Assembly: GCF_001661345.1 (NCBI RefSeq)
Contig: NW_017962913.1
Span: forward strand, 129,428-193,427
Source of the DNA: Ascoidea rubescens DSM 1968
Taxonomy: Eukaryota > Ascomycota > Saccharomycetes > Ascoideales > Ascoideaceae
Length of the DNA stretch: 64,000 bases
Direction: 5' to 3'
Below the pieces are notes generated by a model, which did not search any database, had not been told where the DNA came from, and worked only from the letters and a program-made list of their open reading frames with translations. Below, in pieces: positions 41,796-52,482 of this stretch (positions are counted from its first letter, which is position 1; each line of letters starts with the position of its first letter). The translations under genes and the position numbers were made by a program.

Positions 41796-42098
41796 CTAGT
41801 AAGCAGCACCGCCAATTTGCTCACGATGAGCCTCAATGACATCTCCATCTTCCAATTCCAAAGAATCAGGAGTGTCTTCAGCGACAACTCGTTCACCATC
41901 GCTCAAGAATCTCAAGCTCTCAAGGGTCTTGCCTTGTCTCTTGCAGAAGGCCTCCATTAGTCTTTTCATTGGAGTTGATCTCTTGATCTTGAAGTATATT
42001 TCGCTGGAACCGTCGCTAACTTTCAAGTTGATGTGGGTGTCGGGCTTGACATCGGGTTTCTTGTCGTCAGAAGAAGCTCCTGCAGCAGATTCAGACAT
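41796..42098 (-). CDS. SMT3: SUMO (ubiquitin-like modifier)
   Basis: 100 residues; ATG 42098. Disordered acidic N-tail followed by the beta-grasp fold ([70 protein letters not shown]). The diglycine at 96-97 is followed by Ala-Ala-Tyr, to be removed by a Ulp1-type protease before conjugation via Aos1-Uba2 and Ubc9. S. cerevisiae Smt3 ends Gly-Gly-Ala-Thr-Tyr. Strong codon bias suggests high expression. It is divergent from SPT4. Confidence 0.97.
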   Translation of the reverse strand: MSESAAGASSDDKKPDVKPDTHINLKVSDGSSEIYFKIKRSTPMKRLMEAFCKRQGKTLESLRFLSDGERVVAEDTPDSLELEDGDVIEAHREQIGGAAY

Positions 42099-42337
42099 TT
42101 TCAGATAGAGTTGTGGTCCTCAATGATCGTATAGCCAGTGGCAGAAGTTGTTAGAGGTGAGTGACGAAACTGCTCCAGCACCAGAGTTCTTCACCTCAAA
42201 AAACCGGCAGGTGACCGCACGTGAGCAGTCCGAAAGTCGTTTTCCGGGCGGTCGCCGCTTCTGAACGGGGAGGCAAAAGAAACAGAAGAAGCACAGGAAG
42301 CAGAAGAAGCAGAAGCAGCACAGAAAACAGGCCCAGG
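42099..42337. promoter_or_regulatory. Divergent SMT3-SPT4 promoter with GC-rich core
   Basis: CACGTG at 42219-42224, a GC-rich stretch at 42235-42275, a GGGGAGGCAAAA element at about 42266-42277 (PACE/Rpn4-like), and a GAAGAAGC/GAAGCA purine-triplet tract at about 42285-42320. All are packed into 240 bases. Confidence 0.55.
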
Positions 42338-42735
42338 ATGTCCAGACGATCAGAGCGAGCTTGCATGTTGTGTGGCATAGTCCTTCAGTTCAGGGTATGT
42401 GTAGTCCTCCGGCTGTTTCTTTCAGGATCTGCTCAACTAACATCTTTTGACGACAGGAATTCAAGGGCAAAGGATGCCCAAATTGCGAGTCTGTTTTGAA
42501 CTACAAGGACAGCGAGGAGTCGTTGGTCCAGGAGTGCACCTCCCCAGCCTTTGAGGGTCTAGTGGCTGTGGGTGATCCCTCTGGGAGCTGGGTAGCGAAG
42601 TGGTTGCGAATCGAAAACTTTGTTCCTGGGTTATATGCTGTAAAGGTAAATGGGAGATTGCCTCCTGATGTTGTCTCGCGTTTGGAGGACAATGGCTTTC
42701 ACTACAGACCGAGAGATGGCAGTGTAACAGACTGA
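42338..42735 (+). CDS. SPT4: Transcription elongation factor Spt4 (one intron)
   Basis: Exon 1 is 42338-42394 (19 codons), intron 42395-42456, exon 2 42457-42735; 111 residues (S. cerevisiae Spt4 102). Zinc-finger Cys9/Cys12 and Cys26/Cys29 in [10 protein letters not shown] and GCPNCES are brought together by splicing. [22 protein letters not shown] and [13 protein letters not shown] follow, with HYRPRDGS at the end. It partners Spt5 (DSIF) on RNA polymerase II. The N-terminal MSRRS is a few residues longer than the yeast protein; a downstream Met is not preferred because Cys9 would be lost. Confidence 0.95.
42395..42456 (+). other. SPT4 intron
   Basis: 62 nt. Donor GTATGT, branch site AACTAAC at 42435-42441, acceptor CAG at 42454-42456. 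Splicing joins Arg19 to Glu20 in phase 0 and restores the zinc finger. Confidence 0.92.
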
Positions 42736-42885
42736 TTTGCAATTTCTTTTATCTATATTATACTATGCTATGAGGGATGAGGTATCATGAAAAGGTATTT
42801 TTGCCATTGTTTAGGCTTTTTAACAAGAAGTGAAATTATAAAAAATAGTGAGAAAAGTAAAAAAAAATATAAAAAAAATAAAAAA

Positions 42886-42921
42886 TATAAAAAATATAAA
42901 AAATATAAAAAATATAAAAAA
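42886..42921. repeat. Four TATAAAAAA units between SPT4 and PTC1
   Basis: A 9-base unit in tandem, preceded by degenerate A-rich copies from about 42860, in the short convergent interval between the two genes. AT-rich; probably a neutral microsatellite or part of 3' end signals. Confidence 0.8.
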
Positions 42922-42984
42922 ATTCATAATACACACGACAAAATTATCCTAAATCAAGAGCTTTATCAAGTCTAAAGCAACAAA

Positions 42985-45075
42985 TCAATGTTTAGAACTT
43001 TTGTTCAGGGTTATTATGCATGCAGGCTCTAATATGCTAAATCTTCTCTCTCTGTTACCATATCTTATCCGAGACGACTTTTCAGTCTCTGGGTTTTCAA
43101 AACTGTTTTTTTTAACCTTTTTGTCGTCTTTATAATCAAATATTCTTTGGTCAAATCTAACTACCATAATTGTAATATTATCCATACTTCCGTTTTTTAT
43201 TGCATAATCCGATAAAATTTTGCTGGCTTTATCGCAGTCTTTGACATCTTTAATCAAATCAACTGCTTCTTGGTCCTTCACTATATCCCATAGTCCATCG
43301 CAAGCAATGATTAAAAAATCATCATCTCTTGTCATTTCTAAAGATGTTGTATAAGGTTTTGCAATAACCAATTCCTTCATATAGCAATCACCCAATGCTC
43401 TTGTAATAGCTAAAATCCCATTAACTCGATTTCTTATAATCATCCCGCCACTATTAACGATTCGTGTGCTTTCGTTGGAATCTCCTCCCTTATGGTCATA
43501 AGATAATCTAATTGCAAAGCCATTACGGCATAAAATTATTCGGGAATCTCCAACATTAGCAGTATACAACACTCTTTTATAATTGTCATTTGGAGGAACA
43601 TAATCAAAGATTTTTCGTAATTTATTATACTTGACTATTTTGTTTTCTTCTTCTTTAGTATCTAATGGGTTTTTATTCAATTGTAATTTTTTTGATAATC
43701 TATTTTCACTATCGTCATTGTCATTGTCATTGTCATTGAAATTCTCTTTATCTTTGTATTTATCTTTGTATTTATCATTTGTTTGTTTTTCATTCTTTTC
43801 CCAAAGAACTACTGCCACTGCAGCTGTAGATCCACCACGCAATCCGATTTTATTTGGATGACTTTCAATTAAGAAATCAGCTTCTTGAAATGTATCATTT
43901 AAGCATCCTTTAATATCAATAGAATGAGAAGAAATTTTCTTTTCCTCGATTTTTTTCTTCAATAATAAATGCAAATATTTGCCACACCAATTTGCTGTTT
44001 CAACTCCTGCATGTCCATCAAATAATGCAAAATACCCACAGTCCAAGGTTTCATTGAAGTTCGATATATAAGTGTGAACATCTTCCATTGTTTTTCTAAA
44101 TTTCGAATTTTTTTCCTCTGAAACTCCAACTTTAAATGATAATTTGTAATCGATAATTTGGGCACTTTGTTTTCTTTCATTTTTTTCGGATTTTTGAAGA
44201 CTCTTGTAGGAATTAGTAGTGCTCAGTCTTTTAGTTTTAATGCTTTTTATCTTTCTAATACCTTTTGATTTATGAATTTTAGATTTTGAGTCGTTATTCT
44301 GCGAATTTGGATCCATGGTACGAACAGTGATGTTGTCATTATTATTATTATTATTATTATTAGATTGAAAACTATTTTGAGGAGTTTCTTGTAGTTTTTC
44401 TAAAGATCTTTCTAGAGATCTTTCTTGTAGTTTTTCATGTTGTGCTGTTTTGTGATTACGATCATGTAGTTTTCTTTTTGTTGAAATTGCAGTTGAGAAG
44501 CCTTCATCTTTAAAACTGTAAGGTAATAAAGATCTTGGAGTTTCTGGGGTATTCAAAGTTAGTGGAGTATTTGAGGAAATTGGAGAAGGAGGAGAAACAG
44601 GAGAAGAATCTTGAAATGATGACTGAATGCTTTTTTCGTTTGAAGGAATTCTTTTATTTTTAAAGGCAAAACGTTTAGGTTTGAAAGAGTGAAGATCATT
44701 TGAGTGATCGAAATTGTTTTTATCATTTTTATCATTTTTATCATTTTTGTCAGATTGAGCCAATTTATATAAAGAATCGGATAGAGAAAAGGATCTAAAA
44801 GGTCTTCTTTTGAATGAATAGCTTCTTTTATTAAAGATACCATTTTTATTGTTTTGAGTTTGATTGTGATTATGGTCATGATCGTGATGCATATTGTTAC
44901 AATTGTCATTTTTAAGATCATTTGTTGTGTTTATATGTGAGGTTGTTTGAGTTAAAGGTGTATGTGTTGCAGAAGAAGGAGAATATGAACAGAATCTAAA
45001 GCTATATCTTTTTTTGAAATTCATGAAATGTGTTCTTCTATGAGAATCAATATCATCATGATTGTTGTAGTTATC

Positions 45076-45107
<32 letters not shown>

Positions 45108-45381
45108 CATTACCATTACCATTAAAGCCTTGATCATTATCTGAAGTATAATTGTGGCTATGATTATCTTTTTTCTCATCGTGAAGAAGTTCCAAGTCAT
45201 TATTATTATTATTATTATTATTGTTGTTGTTGTTGTTGTTGATTCTGGGATGTAAACGTAAATGAGAGTATATATTTGAATGTTTTTTTGAGCTTTTCTT
45301 TGAATTTGAATCGTTTTCAATAGGTTCAGCGTAAGCTTTAACATTTTTGTACAAAGGAGGGATGTTGGAATTTTTACTCAT
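42985..45381 (-). CDS. PTC1: PP2C-type protein phosphatase Ptc1 with a long N-terminal extension
   Basis: 798 residues from ATG 45381, against 281 in S. cerevisiae. The catalytic domain starts at about residue 416 with FKVGVSEEKNSKFRKTMEDVHTY and shows the metal-binding FDGHAG (about 454-459), LRGGSTAAVAV, ANVGDSR, RLSYDHKGGD, INGILAITRALGD-like, LIIACDGLWD and NGSMDNITIMVV. Closest to Ptc1, which dephosphorylates Hog1 and Slt2 pathway kinases. The ~415-residue extension is low complexity: poly-Asn, DNDNDN and HDHDHNHN tracts, KNDKNDK repeats and many Ser-Pro/Thr-Pro sites. A further ~60-residue charged insertion sits inside the catalytic domain before YTANVGDSR. No in-frame CTG was found in the parts of the catalytic region I scanned. 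Confidence 0.9.
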
Positions 45382-46507
45382 TTTTTTTTTTTAGTTTTTT
45401 AGTTTTTTGGAATTTGGAATTGGTATTTAGGAATTGAAAAGACCTTTAAGTACAAATAAGTTGCAGAGATAGGTTGGACAGATAAATTGGGGCTTGATTG
45501 GGATGGTGGAAATGAAAAAAACCAATGAAGGACGTAGATGCAGAAGAAGAAAGATTGGGTATGAAGATTGTTGGAAGTATGATTGCAGAGACAATGGGTA
45601 GAGAAGTGTGAATTGAAAGATGTTTCTGATAGAGATAAGTAAACAAAAGAAATAAGTAAATAAATAAGTAAAGTAAATAGAGTGATGCAACAGAGTGACA
45701 AAGTAAATAAACAAATGTTTGGTTAATGTGTGTGTGTCGACGAGCTTAAACTTATTTGTTTGTGGAATGCTGAAAGGCAAAACAAAACAATAAGGAAAAA
45801 GAGCAGATGTTGTGTTTGTGATGTGCACCCAGTGGTTGGGAATATCAGATGCTGGACAGATGTATCTCTATATATATTGCGATGGATCTCAACAAGAGCT
45901 GCTGCTAAGGAAGAAACATGGAGACAGAATGTTAGGCAAGTGGAAAATGTTTTACTCTGGATTAGTTGCTAAGCGTTGTAGAGCCATAGCAGCTGAAAGA
46001 AGAAAAAGGGATGGTATTGGGAGAAGCAGCATATGGGCTCGCAAGTTATGTGCGATTTGGTGATCGTGGACCTGGCAGAGGAGGATATCAGAGATATGTC
46101 ACAGATATATCAGAGACATATCACACAAGTGCCAGAGATGTCAGAGATGCCAGCCAGTTATCGCAGAGGAAACAGAGAAACATCGCTGGTATATCTGGAC
46201 CATTGGCAGTGATTCATCGATACTCAGCAGTGCTCACTCACACTCACTGTTGGGCAATAATGCTTTTACTGGAGAAGAAAAAGGCGAGCAAGCTGAAAGA
46301 ACAACCGATTAGAGTTGAAATGCTAAATGCTAAATTCTAAATGCTAATTTCTACAGAGACTCAAGTGGTAAGAAAAAATCATGAAATTATAGCCAGGTTA
46401 CGTTAGGCTGGAATAGTGATAATAGATAAGTGGGAATAATTAAAACAGTAATCGTTATTTTATGTTGGAAAGACGCTGCAGGGACGCTGATTGGCTGACC
46501 AGATCAG
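45382..46507. promoter_or_regulatory. 1.1 kb region upstream of PTC1 / downstream of enolase
   Basis: No convincing gene. It contains near-repeats of CAGAGATAT/ACAGATATATCAGAGACATATC (about 46088-46150) and tandem ATGCTAAATGCTAA units (about 46319-46350). Open frames up to 133 codons exist on both strands, but they show no domain, biased composition or conserved look. A non-coding RNA cannot be excluded. Confidence 0.45.
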
Positions 46508-47818
46508 TTAGATGGCAACAGATTTGTGGAAGTCTGCGCCTGCGTAGATGGCTTTGTCACCTAATTCTTCTTCGATTCTCAACAATTGGTTCAACTTGGC
46601 CAATCTTTCAGATCTGGCAGGAGCACCAGTCTTGATTTGGCCGGATCTCAAACCGACAGCAATGTCAGCAATTGTAGTGTCTTCAGTTTCACCGGATCTG
46701 TGGGAGACCATAACACCCCAACCAGCAGCATAGGAGTCTTTAGCAGCTTGGATTGATTCAGATAGAGAGCCGATTTGGTTGACTTTTAATAACAAAGCAT
46801 TGGCGGCCTTCTTTTCTATGGCGGTTTTGATTCTTTGTGGGTTAGTGACAGTCAAATCATCACCAACAATTTGGATATCGACTTTTTCAAAGAAGTGGGA
46901 CCAAGCCTCCCAGTCGTCTTCAGCGAAAGGATCTTCAATGGAAACAATTGGGTACTCTTTCATCAAGTCAGCGTATAATTGGGCCAATTCTTGACCACTT
47001 AACCATTTGGATGGGTCGGAATCTGGGTTTTTGAAATCTAAGTCGTATTTACCATCTTTGTAGAATTCAGATGAAGCAACATCTAAAGCAATGGAGATCT
47101 TGCCCTTGTAACCAGCTTTTTCAATTGAATCGGCAATCAAGTCCAAGGCTTCCTTTGGAGTTTGAATGTCTGGAGCAACACCACCTTCATCACCAACGTT
47201 ACCAGCAGATTGACCGTATCTCTTTTTGGTTAATGATTTCAAGGTGTGGTAAACTTCAGCGCCAATTCTCATGGCTTCAGAGAAGCTTGAAGCACCGGTT
47301 GGAACAATCATGAATTCTTGGAAGGCTAAAGCACCACCAGCATGGGAACCACCGTTTAAAACGTTTTGGAAGGGAACTGGCAAAACGTATGGTTTTGGAG
47401 AACCAGATAAGTCGGCAATGTGGGCATATAAAGGAATGGATTTTTCAGCAGCACCGGCTTTAGCAGCAGCAAGAGAAACACCGAGAATAGCATTGGCACC
47501 TAGTTTGGATTTGTTTGGAGTGCCATCTAAACCCAAGATGAAATCATCAAAGGTTTTTTGATCGGTGACATCCAAGTTGGCTTTGAGAACAGCAGGGCTG
47601 ATGATATCGTTAACATTGGCGACAGCCTTTAAGACACCCTTACCAAGCCATTTTGACTTGTCGCCATCTCTTAGTTCCAAAGCTTCGTGGATACCGGTGG
47701 AGGCACCAGAAGGAACAATTGCTCTAAATAAGCCTTTGTCGGTGGTCAAGTCCACTTCGACAGTTGGGTTTCCACGAGAGTCGTAAACGTAACGAGCAAA
47801 AATCTTTCTAATAGCCAT
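46508..47818 (-). CDS. ENO1: Enolase (2-phosphoglycerate dehydratase)
   Basis: 436 residues from ATG 47818 ([22 protein letters not shown]), the standard enolase length. Glycolytic/gluconeogenic enzyme converting 2-phosphoglycerate to phosphoenolpyruvate with Mg2+. Visible signatures are [77 protein letters not shown] and [19 protein letters not shown]. Codon use is extremely biased, as for a highly expressed gene. Whether it is the only enolase in the genome cannot be told from this window; the symbol is by family. The upstream TATA element and purine tract are consistent with a strong promoter. Confidence 0.95.
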   Translation of the reverse strand: MAIRKIFARYVYDSRGNPTVEVDLTTDKGLFRAIVPSGASTGIHEALELRDGDKSKWLGKGVLKAVANVNDIISPAVLKANLDVTDQKTFDDFILGLDGTPNKSKLGANAILGVSLAAAKAGAAEKSIPLYAHIADLSGSPKPYVLPVPFQNVLNGGSHAGGALAFQEFMIVPTGASSFSEAMRIGAEVYHTLKSLTKKRYGQSAGNVGDEGGVAPDIQTPKEALDLIADSIEKAGYKGKISIALDVASSEFYKDGKYDLDFKNPDSDPSKWLSGQELAQLYADLMKEYPIVSIEDPFAEDDWEAWSHFFEKVDIQIVGDDLTVTNPQRIKTAIEKKAANALLLKVNQIGSLSESIQAAKDSYAAGWGVMVSHRSGETEDTTIADIAVGLRSGQIKTGAPARSERLAKLNQLLRIEEELGDKAIYAGADFHKSVAI

Positions 47819-48329
47819 TGCTGGATTGAAATTGAATCTGGGTTTGAACAATTTGAAAAAAGAAGCGTGCAGAGAGGAAGTAAAAACAGCAGAGCAAGAG
47901 AAAAGGAAGAATTGGAGACAATTCAATAGGGTGGTAGAGAACAAGAGAAGAAGAAGAAAGAGGGATGTCGCACCGATTGTATTTATATGGCTTTTATTGT
48001 TTCTGAGATTGGACAGCGTCCCGGGTAAGAGCCGGTGGAAAGTCCTGTTTCTGCAGTGGCGGACCGTGTGCACACAGGGCATGGGCTTGTTTCTGTGGGT
48101 TTTGTGTGGAGTTTGTCTCCTTTGACCGGGGATTGGACCGGATCACGCGTATCAGTCCGACACCAGCGCGCGCTGTGATTCGCCAATTGAGCGCGCCGAT
48201 GTGGTGCGATTGGCCACACCAGGCTGGAGAAGGAGATGTAGGGAAAGAAAGAGAAAGAGAAAGAGAAAGAGAAAGATAAACAGAACAGCAGAAGACCTCA
48301 GAGCGTATGTTGCAGCAGACCCTCAACAT
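47819..48329. promoter_or_regulatory. Enolase promoter with TATA element and GC island
   Basis: TATAAATA on the minus strand at 47980-47987, 162-169 bases before the enolase ATG. Further up is a GC-rich stretch (48000-48230; 36 G/C of 60 in 48121-48180) with ACGCGT at 48145-48150 and GCGCGC, then a GAAAGA microsatellite at about 48241-48276. The GC-rich region continues into the SAC1 3' coding end. Confidence 0.6.
48241..48276. repeat. GAAAGA hexanucleotide repeat
   Basis: About five near-perfect GAAAGA units, an all-purine tract on the plus strand between the enolase promoter and the SAC1 stop codon. Confidence 0.8.
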
Positions 48330-50507
48330 CTACTTTCGCTTTTTATCCTCCTCAACAGAGAACTCACTGCTGAGCACGTACCTGATGCCCTTTGCTCCTC
48401 GCTCGCCCTCCTCCACAACGTACTCTGTGTCAAGGAACTCCACTGGCTTGATGCTAGGCCAGCTCACAAACTGGAGGCGGTTTCTCTCGCCCAGCAAGAA
48501 CAATAGAATCTTGCCCACAACCCCAATCGACACAGCGTAGACTACCAACACCTTGATCGTTTCAATAATATGGTGCCCACTGCTTGTTGTTGCTGCCTTG
48601 CTTGCCAACTCGTTAGAGCTGCCCAGCAACGACAGCAAAAGACCACACACCCCATTGATAAAGATCTTGGTGTTCATCAGCAACATAAGAAAAACAAAGA
48701 AAAACATCACATAGGGGATGTACTGGATAGCCAATGGTCTCAACTCTTTGTTGAATTTCAAATTCTTCACTGCTTTCAAGTTGTCTCCGAAATTTCCCAA
48801 TATTAAATCATACCCATCTTGTCTATACCCGTCAAAATAATTGTTCAAAATATACCTGGTGACAGAATTAAGTCCATCATTTAAGACTCCTCTTTTGGTT
48901 CTTTCGCCAGTTCTGGTGAAATCCGTTTTCAACGCTCCTGTACCACTATATCCAAATGAAATTGCATCTGCATTATCTGCCCAAATCTTTTGGAAAAACA
49001 ATATCAATTCGGGATAATCATTTAATCTTTCGCTTTCGCCCATTATTTTGTTTTTGATCAATTGCTCATGCAATATCCATTTCCCAAATGTACTTTGAAC
49101 AACATTCGTACGATCCAAACAATCCATACAATTGGTTCGGATATTATTTTTTTGTAAATTATTAACTTCAATCTTTCTATCACTGCTACTACCTTCACTC
49201 TTCAACTGGTTAACATAGTATTTGCAATCAAAATAATCCTCGCTAGTTACTCCGAACCCAGTTAATTTAGCAATCAATTTATCAACATTATACCATTGCA
49301 TTTTACGGCATTCATGATGAAAATCAAAATAGATATATTCCAATGTATTGTCATTTATTTTAGATGGATGTTTCGCTTTCAAATCAATAATTATCTTTTC
49401 ATAACAATCTTTAATTTTTTTCTCTCTACCACCAGAATTAATTAAATTGATCAAATAATTCTTCCCATATTTAGAGATTTGTTCATCAAAATGCTTAAAA
49501 CTTGGTTCAATTGAATCCCGCTCACTAATAACTAAAGATGGTGCGTATTTCAAATTGTTAATTTCAGCCCAATATGCAGGAATTGATCCTCTAGTCTGCA
49601 AATAACTCATTATATTGTAACTATCACTTTCATTATGAATAATTAGAACTTGTTCAGTCTCATTAAAATTTCCAACATTTCCATTAATGTCAATTCCTCT
49701 CGTAAAATATCTTGTACCTGCTCGAAATTTGCTTCTTCTTGTAATTAACCCAATTGAGAATTTAATCTTATTAATTATCAAATCAATAAATTCACAATAT
49801 CCTGAAATCGCTGGTAAAATAAATTCCTGGATTTTATCATGTTGTTTCAAATTTAAAAAATCCTTCAACAAAAATTCATTCCAAAAAAATCGTTTATCTA
49901 GCAACTCAATTGAAAACAACTCCTTTTCAGAATTTAACTCAATTTTCTCGTTATTAAAATATAATCCTGAAATTCTTTGAAATGAATTAGTCAAATCCAA
50001 ATTCTTAGAATAATATAACTTGGAATTGATTAAATTATACTTCATTAACTTAATATAATAGTTAATCGATTCTTTATCACCCCTATTATCAACATTATCA
50101 ATATTATTATTGTCATTTGAATTAGTATTGGTATTATCATTATCAATATCACTACTGCTATTGTCAAAATCGCTATCATTATTTAAAGAATTTAAATTTG
50201 AATTGGGAATCTTAATAATCTCAAAATCATTTAATTTCAAAATATTGTGGTTGTCAGCCAATTTAAAAATTTTTTCACCATTTTTAACTATCACCACAAA
50301 CTTTTTACCTAATAAATTAATTGAACCTAAAATACCAAAAATCTCAGTAATACTTGATTCATCTTCATTAATTGAATCTTGATTATAATTATCGAAAATC
50401 GAAGCATTTGTTGTTGAAATTGTAATCGAATTGGTTTTGATTTCCAAGACTTGAGGTGAGTTTTCTAGCTTGAATAAAAGAGAATCATTGGATTTGAATA
50501 AAAGCAT
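48330..50507 (-). CDS. SAC1: Phosphoinositide phosphatase Sac1
   Basis: 725 residues; ATG 50507. The Sac N-domain and catalytic domain lead to NCMDCLDRTNVVQS, the CX5R signature with Cys460 and Arg466. Two hydrophobic segments (about 595-622 and 645-670) anchor it near the C-terminus, which ends Lys-Lys-Arg-Lys, a dilysine-type ER retrieval signal. It hydrolyses mainly PI4P at the ER, Golgi and contact sites. An Asn/Asp-rich loop in the N-domain (about 117-140) makes it longer than S. cerevisiae Sac1 (623). The last ~100 codons are GC-rich and contain three CTG codons; they merge with the GC island of the enolase promoter. Confidence 0.95.
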   Translation of the reverse strand: MLLFKSNDSLLFKLENSPQVLEIKTNSITISTTNASIFDNYNQDSINEDESSITEIFGILGSINLLGKKFVVIVKNGEKIFKLADNHNILKLNDFEIIKIPNSNLNSLNNDSDFDNSSSDIDNDNTNTNSNDNNNIDNVDNRGDKESINYYIKLMKYNLINSKLYYSKNLDLTNSFQRISGLYFNNEKIELNSEKELFSIELLDKRFFWNEFLLKDFLNLKQHDKIQEFILPAISGYCEFIDLIINKIKFSIGLITRRSKFRAGTRYFTRGIDINGNVGNFNETEQVLIIHNESDSYNIMSYLQTRGSIPAYWAEINNLKYAPSLVISERDSIEPSFKHFDEQISKYGKNYLINLINSGGREKKIKDCYEKIIIDLKAKHPSKINDNTLEYIYFDFHHECRKMQWYNVDKLIAKLTGFGVTSEDYFDCKYYVNQLKSEGSSSDRKIEVNNLQKNNIRTNCMDCLDRTNVVQSTFGKWILHEQLIKNKIMGESERLNDYPELILFFQKIWADNADAISFGYSGTGALKTDFTRTGERTKRGVLNDGLNSVTRYILNNYFDGYRQDGYDLILGNFGDNLKAVKNLKFNKELRPLAIQYIPYVMFFFVFLMLLMNTKIFINGVCGLLLSLLGSSNELASKAATTSSGHHIIETIKVLVVYAVSIGVVGKILLFLLGERNRLQFVSWPSIKPVEFLDTEYVVEEGERGAKGIRYVLSSEFSVEEDKKRK

Positions 50508-51193
50508 TTTTGATTGTTACGAGTACTCAATTATCTAACAAACCAAGATAAAGCAATAATAATGAAAACGTTACAAATTAAGGAACCAAAAATAAAAGAC
50601 AAAGGAATCAAAAGAAATTTAACAATAACAGCGAAACAAAGAATGAATATAGTACTTCTAGAGCTGGTTTTGATATTGAGCTGAATTTCTAAGTAATTTT
50701 AGTTCTAAAAAGATTATGTGAAGTGCTGTCATTTTTTGAATTTCACAGATCCGGTACGAAAAAAAAAACGTTTGACAATGTGAACCGGTTTGGGAAAAAG
50801 CGAGTGGATATGATATTAATAAGAATCAATCTTAGTGAATAATAAATATGGAAGTCGATTAATTTATAAACTGAATATATAAACTAGATATGAGATATAA
50901 ACGCTGCTAGAAATTCAACACATTGCAGACAACTAAATAAACAATAATTTAAGAAGAAAAAAAATTTAGATAAATAAAGATAAGAAAGTAGGTAGAAAGA
51001 AATAGTATAGAAATCATTAAATAGGATAAATTATTTGATCTGGCTGAGTTAATATCAGGCTGCATTGTATCAATGTGTGCATTTTTTTATTGTTTTATTG
51101 TTAATTTCAATTTTAATTTTAATTATCATTTTCATTTTTTTATTGTGGTTGTATTGTGGTTTTATTGTAGTTTTATTATAATTAATAATAAAA
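50508..51193. promoter_or_regulatory. SAC1 upstream region / complex I subunit 3' flank
   Basis: AT-rich. A palindromic AACCGGTT at 50783-50790 and a nearby ATCCGGTA lie about 240-280 bases before SAC1. From about 51060 to 51190 the sequence is T-rich with repeated TTTTATTGT-like units, part of the 3' region of the next gene. No gene seen. Confidence 0.45.
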
Positions 51194-51964
51194 CTATAAA
51201 TCACTTCTGGTGAAGTTTCTAATATCATTTGGTTCAGGACTTAGCAAAACCTTTTGGCCACCTAATGGTTCAATTGATTTCCTACCACTGACTGGGCCAG
51301 CTTCTGTAGGTTTTCCTTCTTGGAAAGACTTTAAAATTTCTACTACTTTTTCAGAAGTCAAATCTTCATAATAATCATCATTAATAGCAATCATTGGTGC
51401 ATTTGCACAGGCACCAAGACACTCAACCTCTTGCAATGTGAATAATTTGTCGGGGGTTGTTTGTCCTGGTTTGATTTTCAAATATGATGTGATTGTTTCC
51501 ATAATTGAATCTGAATTGCATAGCTGGCATGGAGTTGTCGTGCAAACTTGAATATTATATTTTCCCATTGGGTGTCTATTATACATGGTATAAAATGTTG
51601 CAACCTCGTAGACTCTCATTGGTGGCATATCGAGTAGTTTGGCAACATAGTTCATCACACTAATAGAAGTAAAACCAACTTGTCTTTGACCGAGATCTAA
51701 TAATGGCATAACAGCACTTTTTTTATATTGAGAAGGATATTTGGCGATTATCTCTTTGGCACGAACTTTGTTCTCCTCATTAAATTCAAAAGGTATATCT
51801 GGATTATCATCCGAAGAGTCTCTGTGCACTGAAATAATAGAAGTTCTTTTGATCAATAAAGAAGTCTCTAAAGAACCTTTTAAAGATTTGTGGACAAATG
51901 AAGGAGAGTTTGTCTTTATTATTCTAGGTAAGGAATTGGAAAGTTGTCTGCGAATCAAAAACAT
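51194..51964 (-). CDS. Mitochondrial complex I 24 kDa subunit (NuoE/NDUFV2 family, 2Fe-2S)
   Basis: 256 residues; ATG 51964. Mitochondrial presequence ([14 protein letters not shown]...) followed by the thioredoxin-like NuoE fold. The [2Fe-2S] N1a ligands are Cys141 and Cys146 ([10 protein letters not shown]) and Cys182 and Cys186 ([12 protein letters not shown]). Part of the NADH-oxidising N-module of respiratory complex I. Its presence shows that this yeast probably has a proton-pumping complex I, unlike Saccharomyces and Kluyveromyces. It is divergent from PRE3. The fungal gene names (for example nuo-24) differ by species, so no symbol is given. Confidence 0.95.
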   Translation of the reverse strand: MFLIRRQLSNSLPRIIKTNSPSFVHKSLKGSLETSLLIKRTSIISVHRDSSDDNPDIPFEFNEENKVRAKEIIAKYPSQYKKSAVMPLLDLGQRQVGFTSISVMNYVAKLLDMPPMRVYEVATFYTMYNRHPMGKYNIQVCTTTPCQLCNSDSIMETITSYLKIKPGQTTPDKLFTLQEVECLGACANAPMIAINDDYYEDLTSEKVVEILKSFQEGKPTEAGPVSGRKSIEPLGGQKVLLSPEPNDIRNFTRSDL

Positions 51965-52482
51965 CCTGGCTCTGATATTATATTATACTATACTATTATT
52001 CTATGATACTGCTACGCTAATTTTTTGACTGTCCCACTGTTACTATATTCTTCTTCTCTACACTGATACACTGATATTTTTATCGAGTGTTGAAATATTC
52101 CATAGTAATTAGTATTTCCTCTGCGTTTATTGGCCAATCAACTCCGTTTCAGTGCTGCAAACCGTGATGCACTTTGGATGTTTTGATCAGATGACATAGC
52201 TCATACAAAACAGCCCCGTAATACAAACATATCACGAGCACAAGCCTTTATCCCTCGTCACTATTTTAACCATGTGATATATGTCATACTGAGGTCGGAA
52301 CTTTACTGCTTAGTATGATATTTGTCACGTTTTCATTGTTTTATCGTGGAGAGCTTTTATATATGGTGGTGGATAGAAGTGAACAAAAGTGGCAAGATGA
52401 CCAACTCGAAACTGTTCAGCTCAAACTTCAATCACAATTTCTTTCTTCTCTCAGGTTCGTCAATTACACATTATAAACTACG
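51965..52482. promoter_or_regulatory. Divergent complex I subunit - PRE3 promoter
   Basis: 518 bases with moderate GC at 52120-52260. A CCAAT-box-like GGCCAATCA lies at about 52131-52139, a plausible Hap2/3/4/5 element for the respiratory gene (inference). The proximal PRE3 side holds a PACE-like site and a uORF. Confidence 0.5.
52388..52396 (+). promoter_or_regulatory. PACE-like (Rpn4-type) element upstream of PRE3
   Basis: AGTGGCAAG, seven of nine matches to the proteasome-associated control element GGTGGCAAA, 87-95 bases before the PRE3 ATG. Rpn4 activates proteasome genes through this element in S. cerevisiae. Motif seen; function inferred. Confidence 0.45.

Noticed and set aside
45427-46340. 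Several open frames of 80-133 codons between PTC1 and enolase
   Set aside because: Overlap each other on both strands, low complexity, no conserved look.
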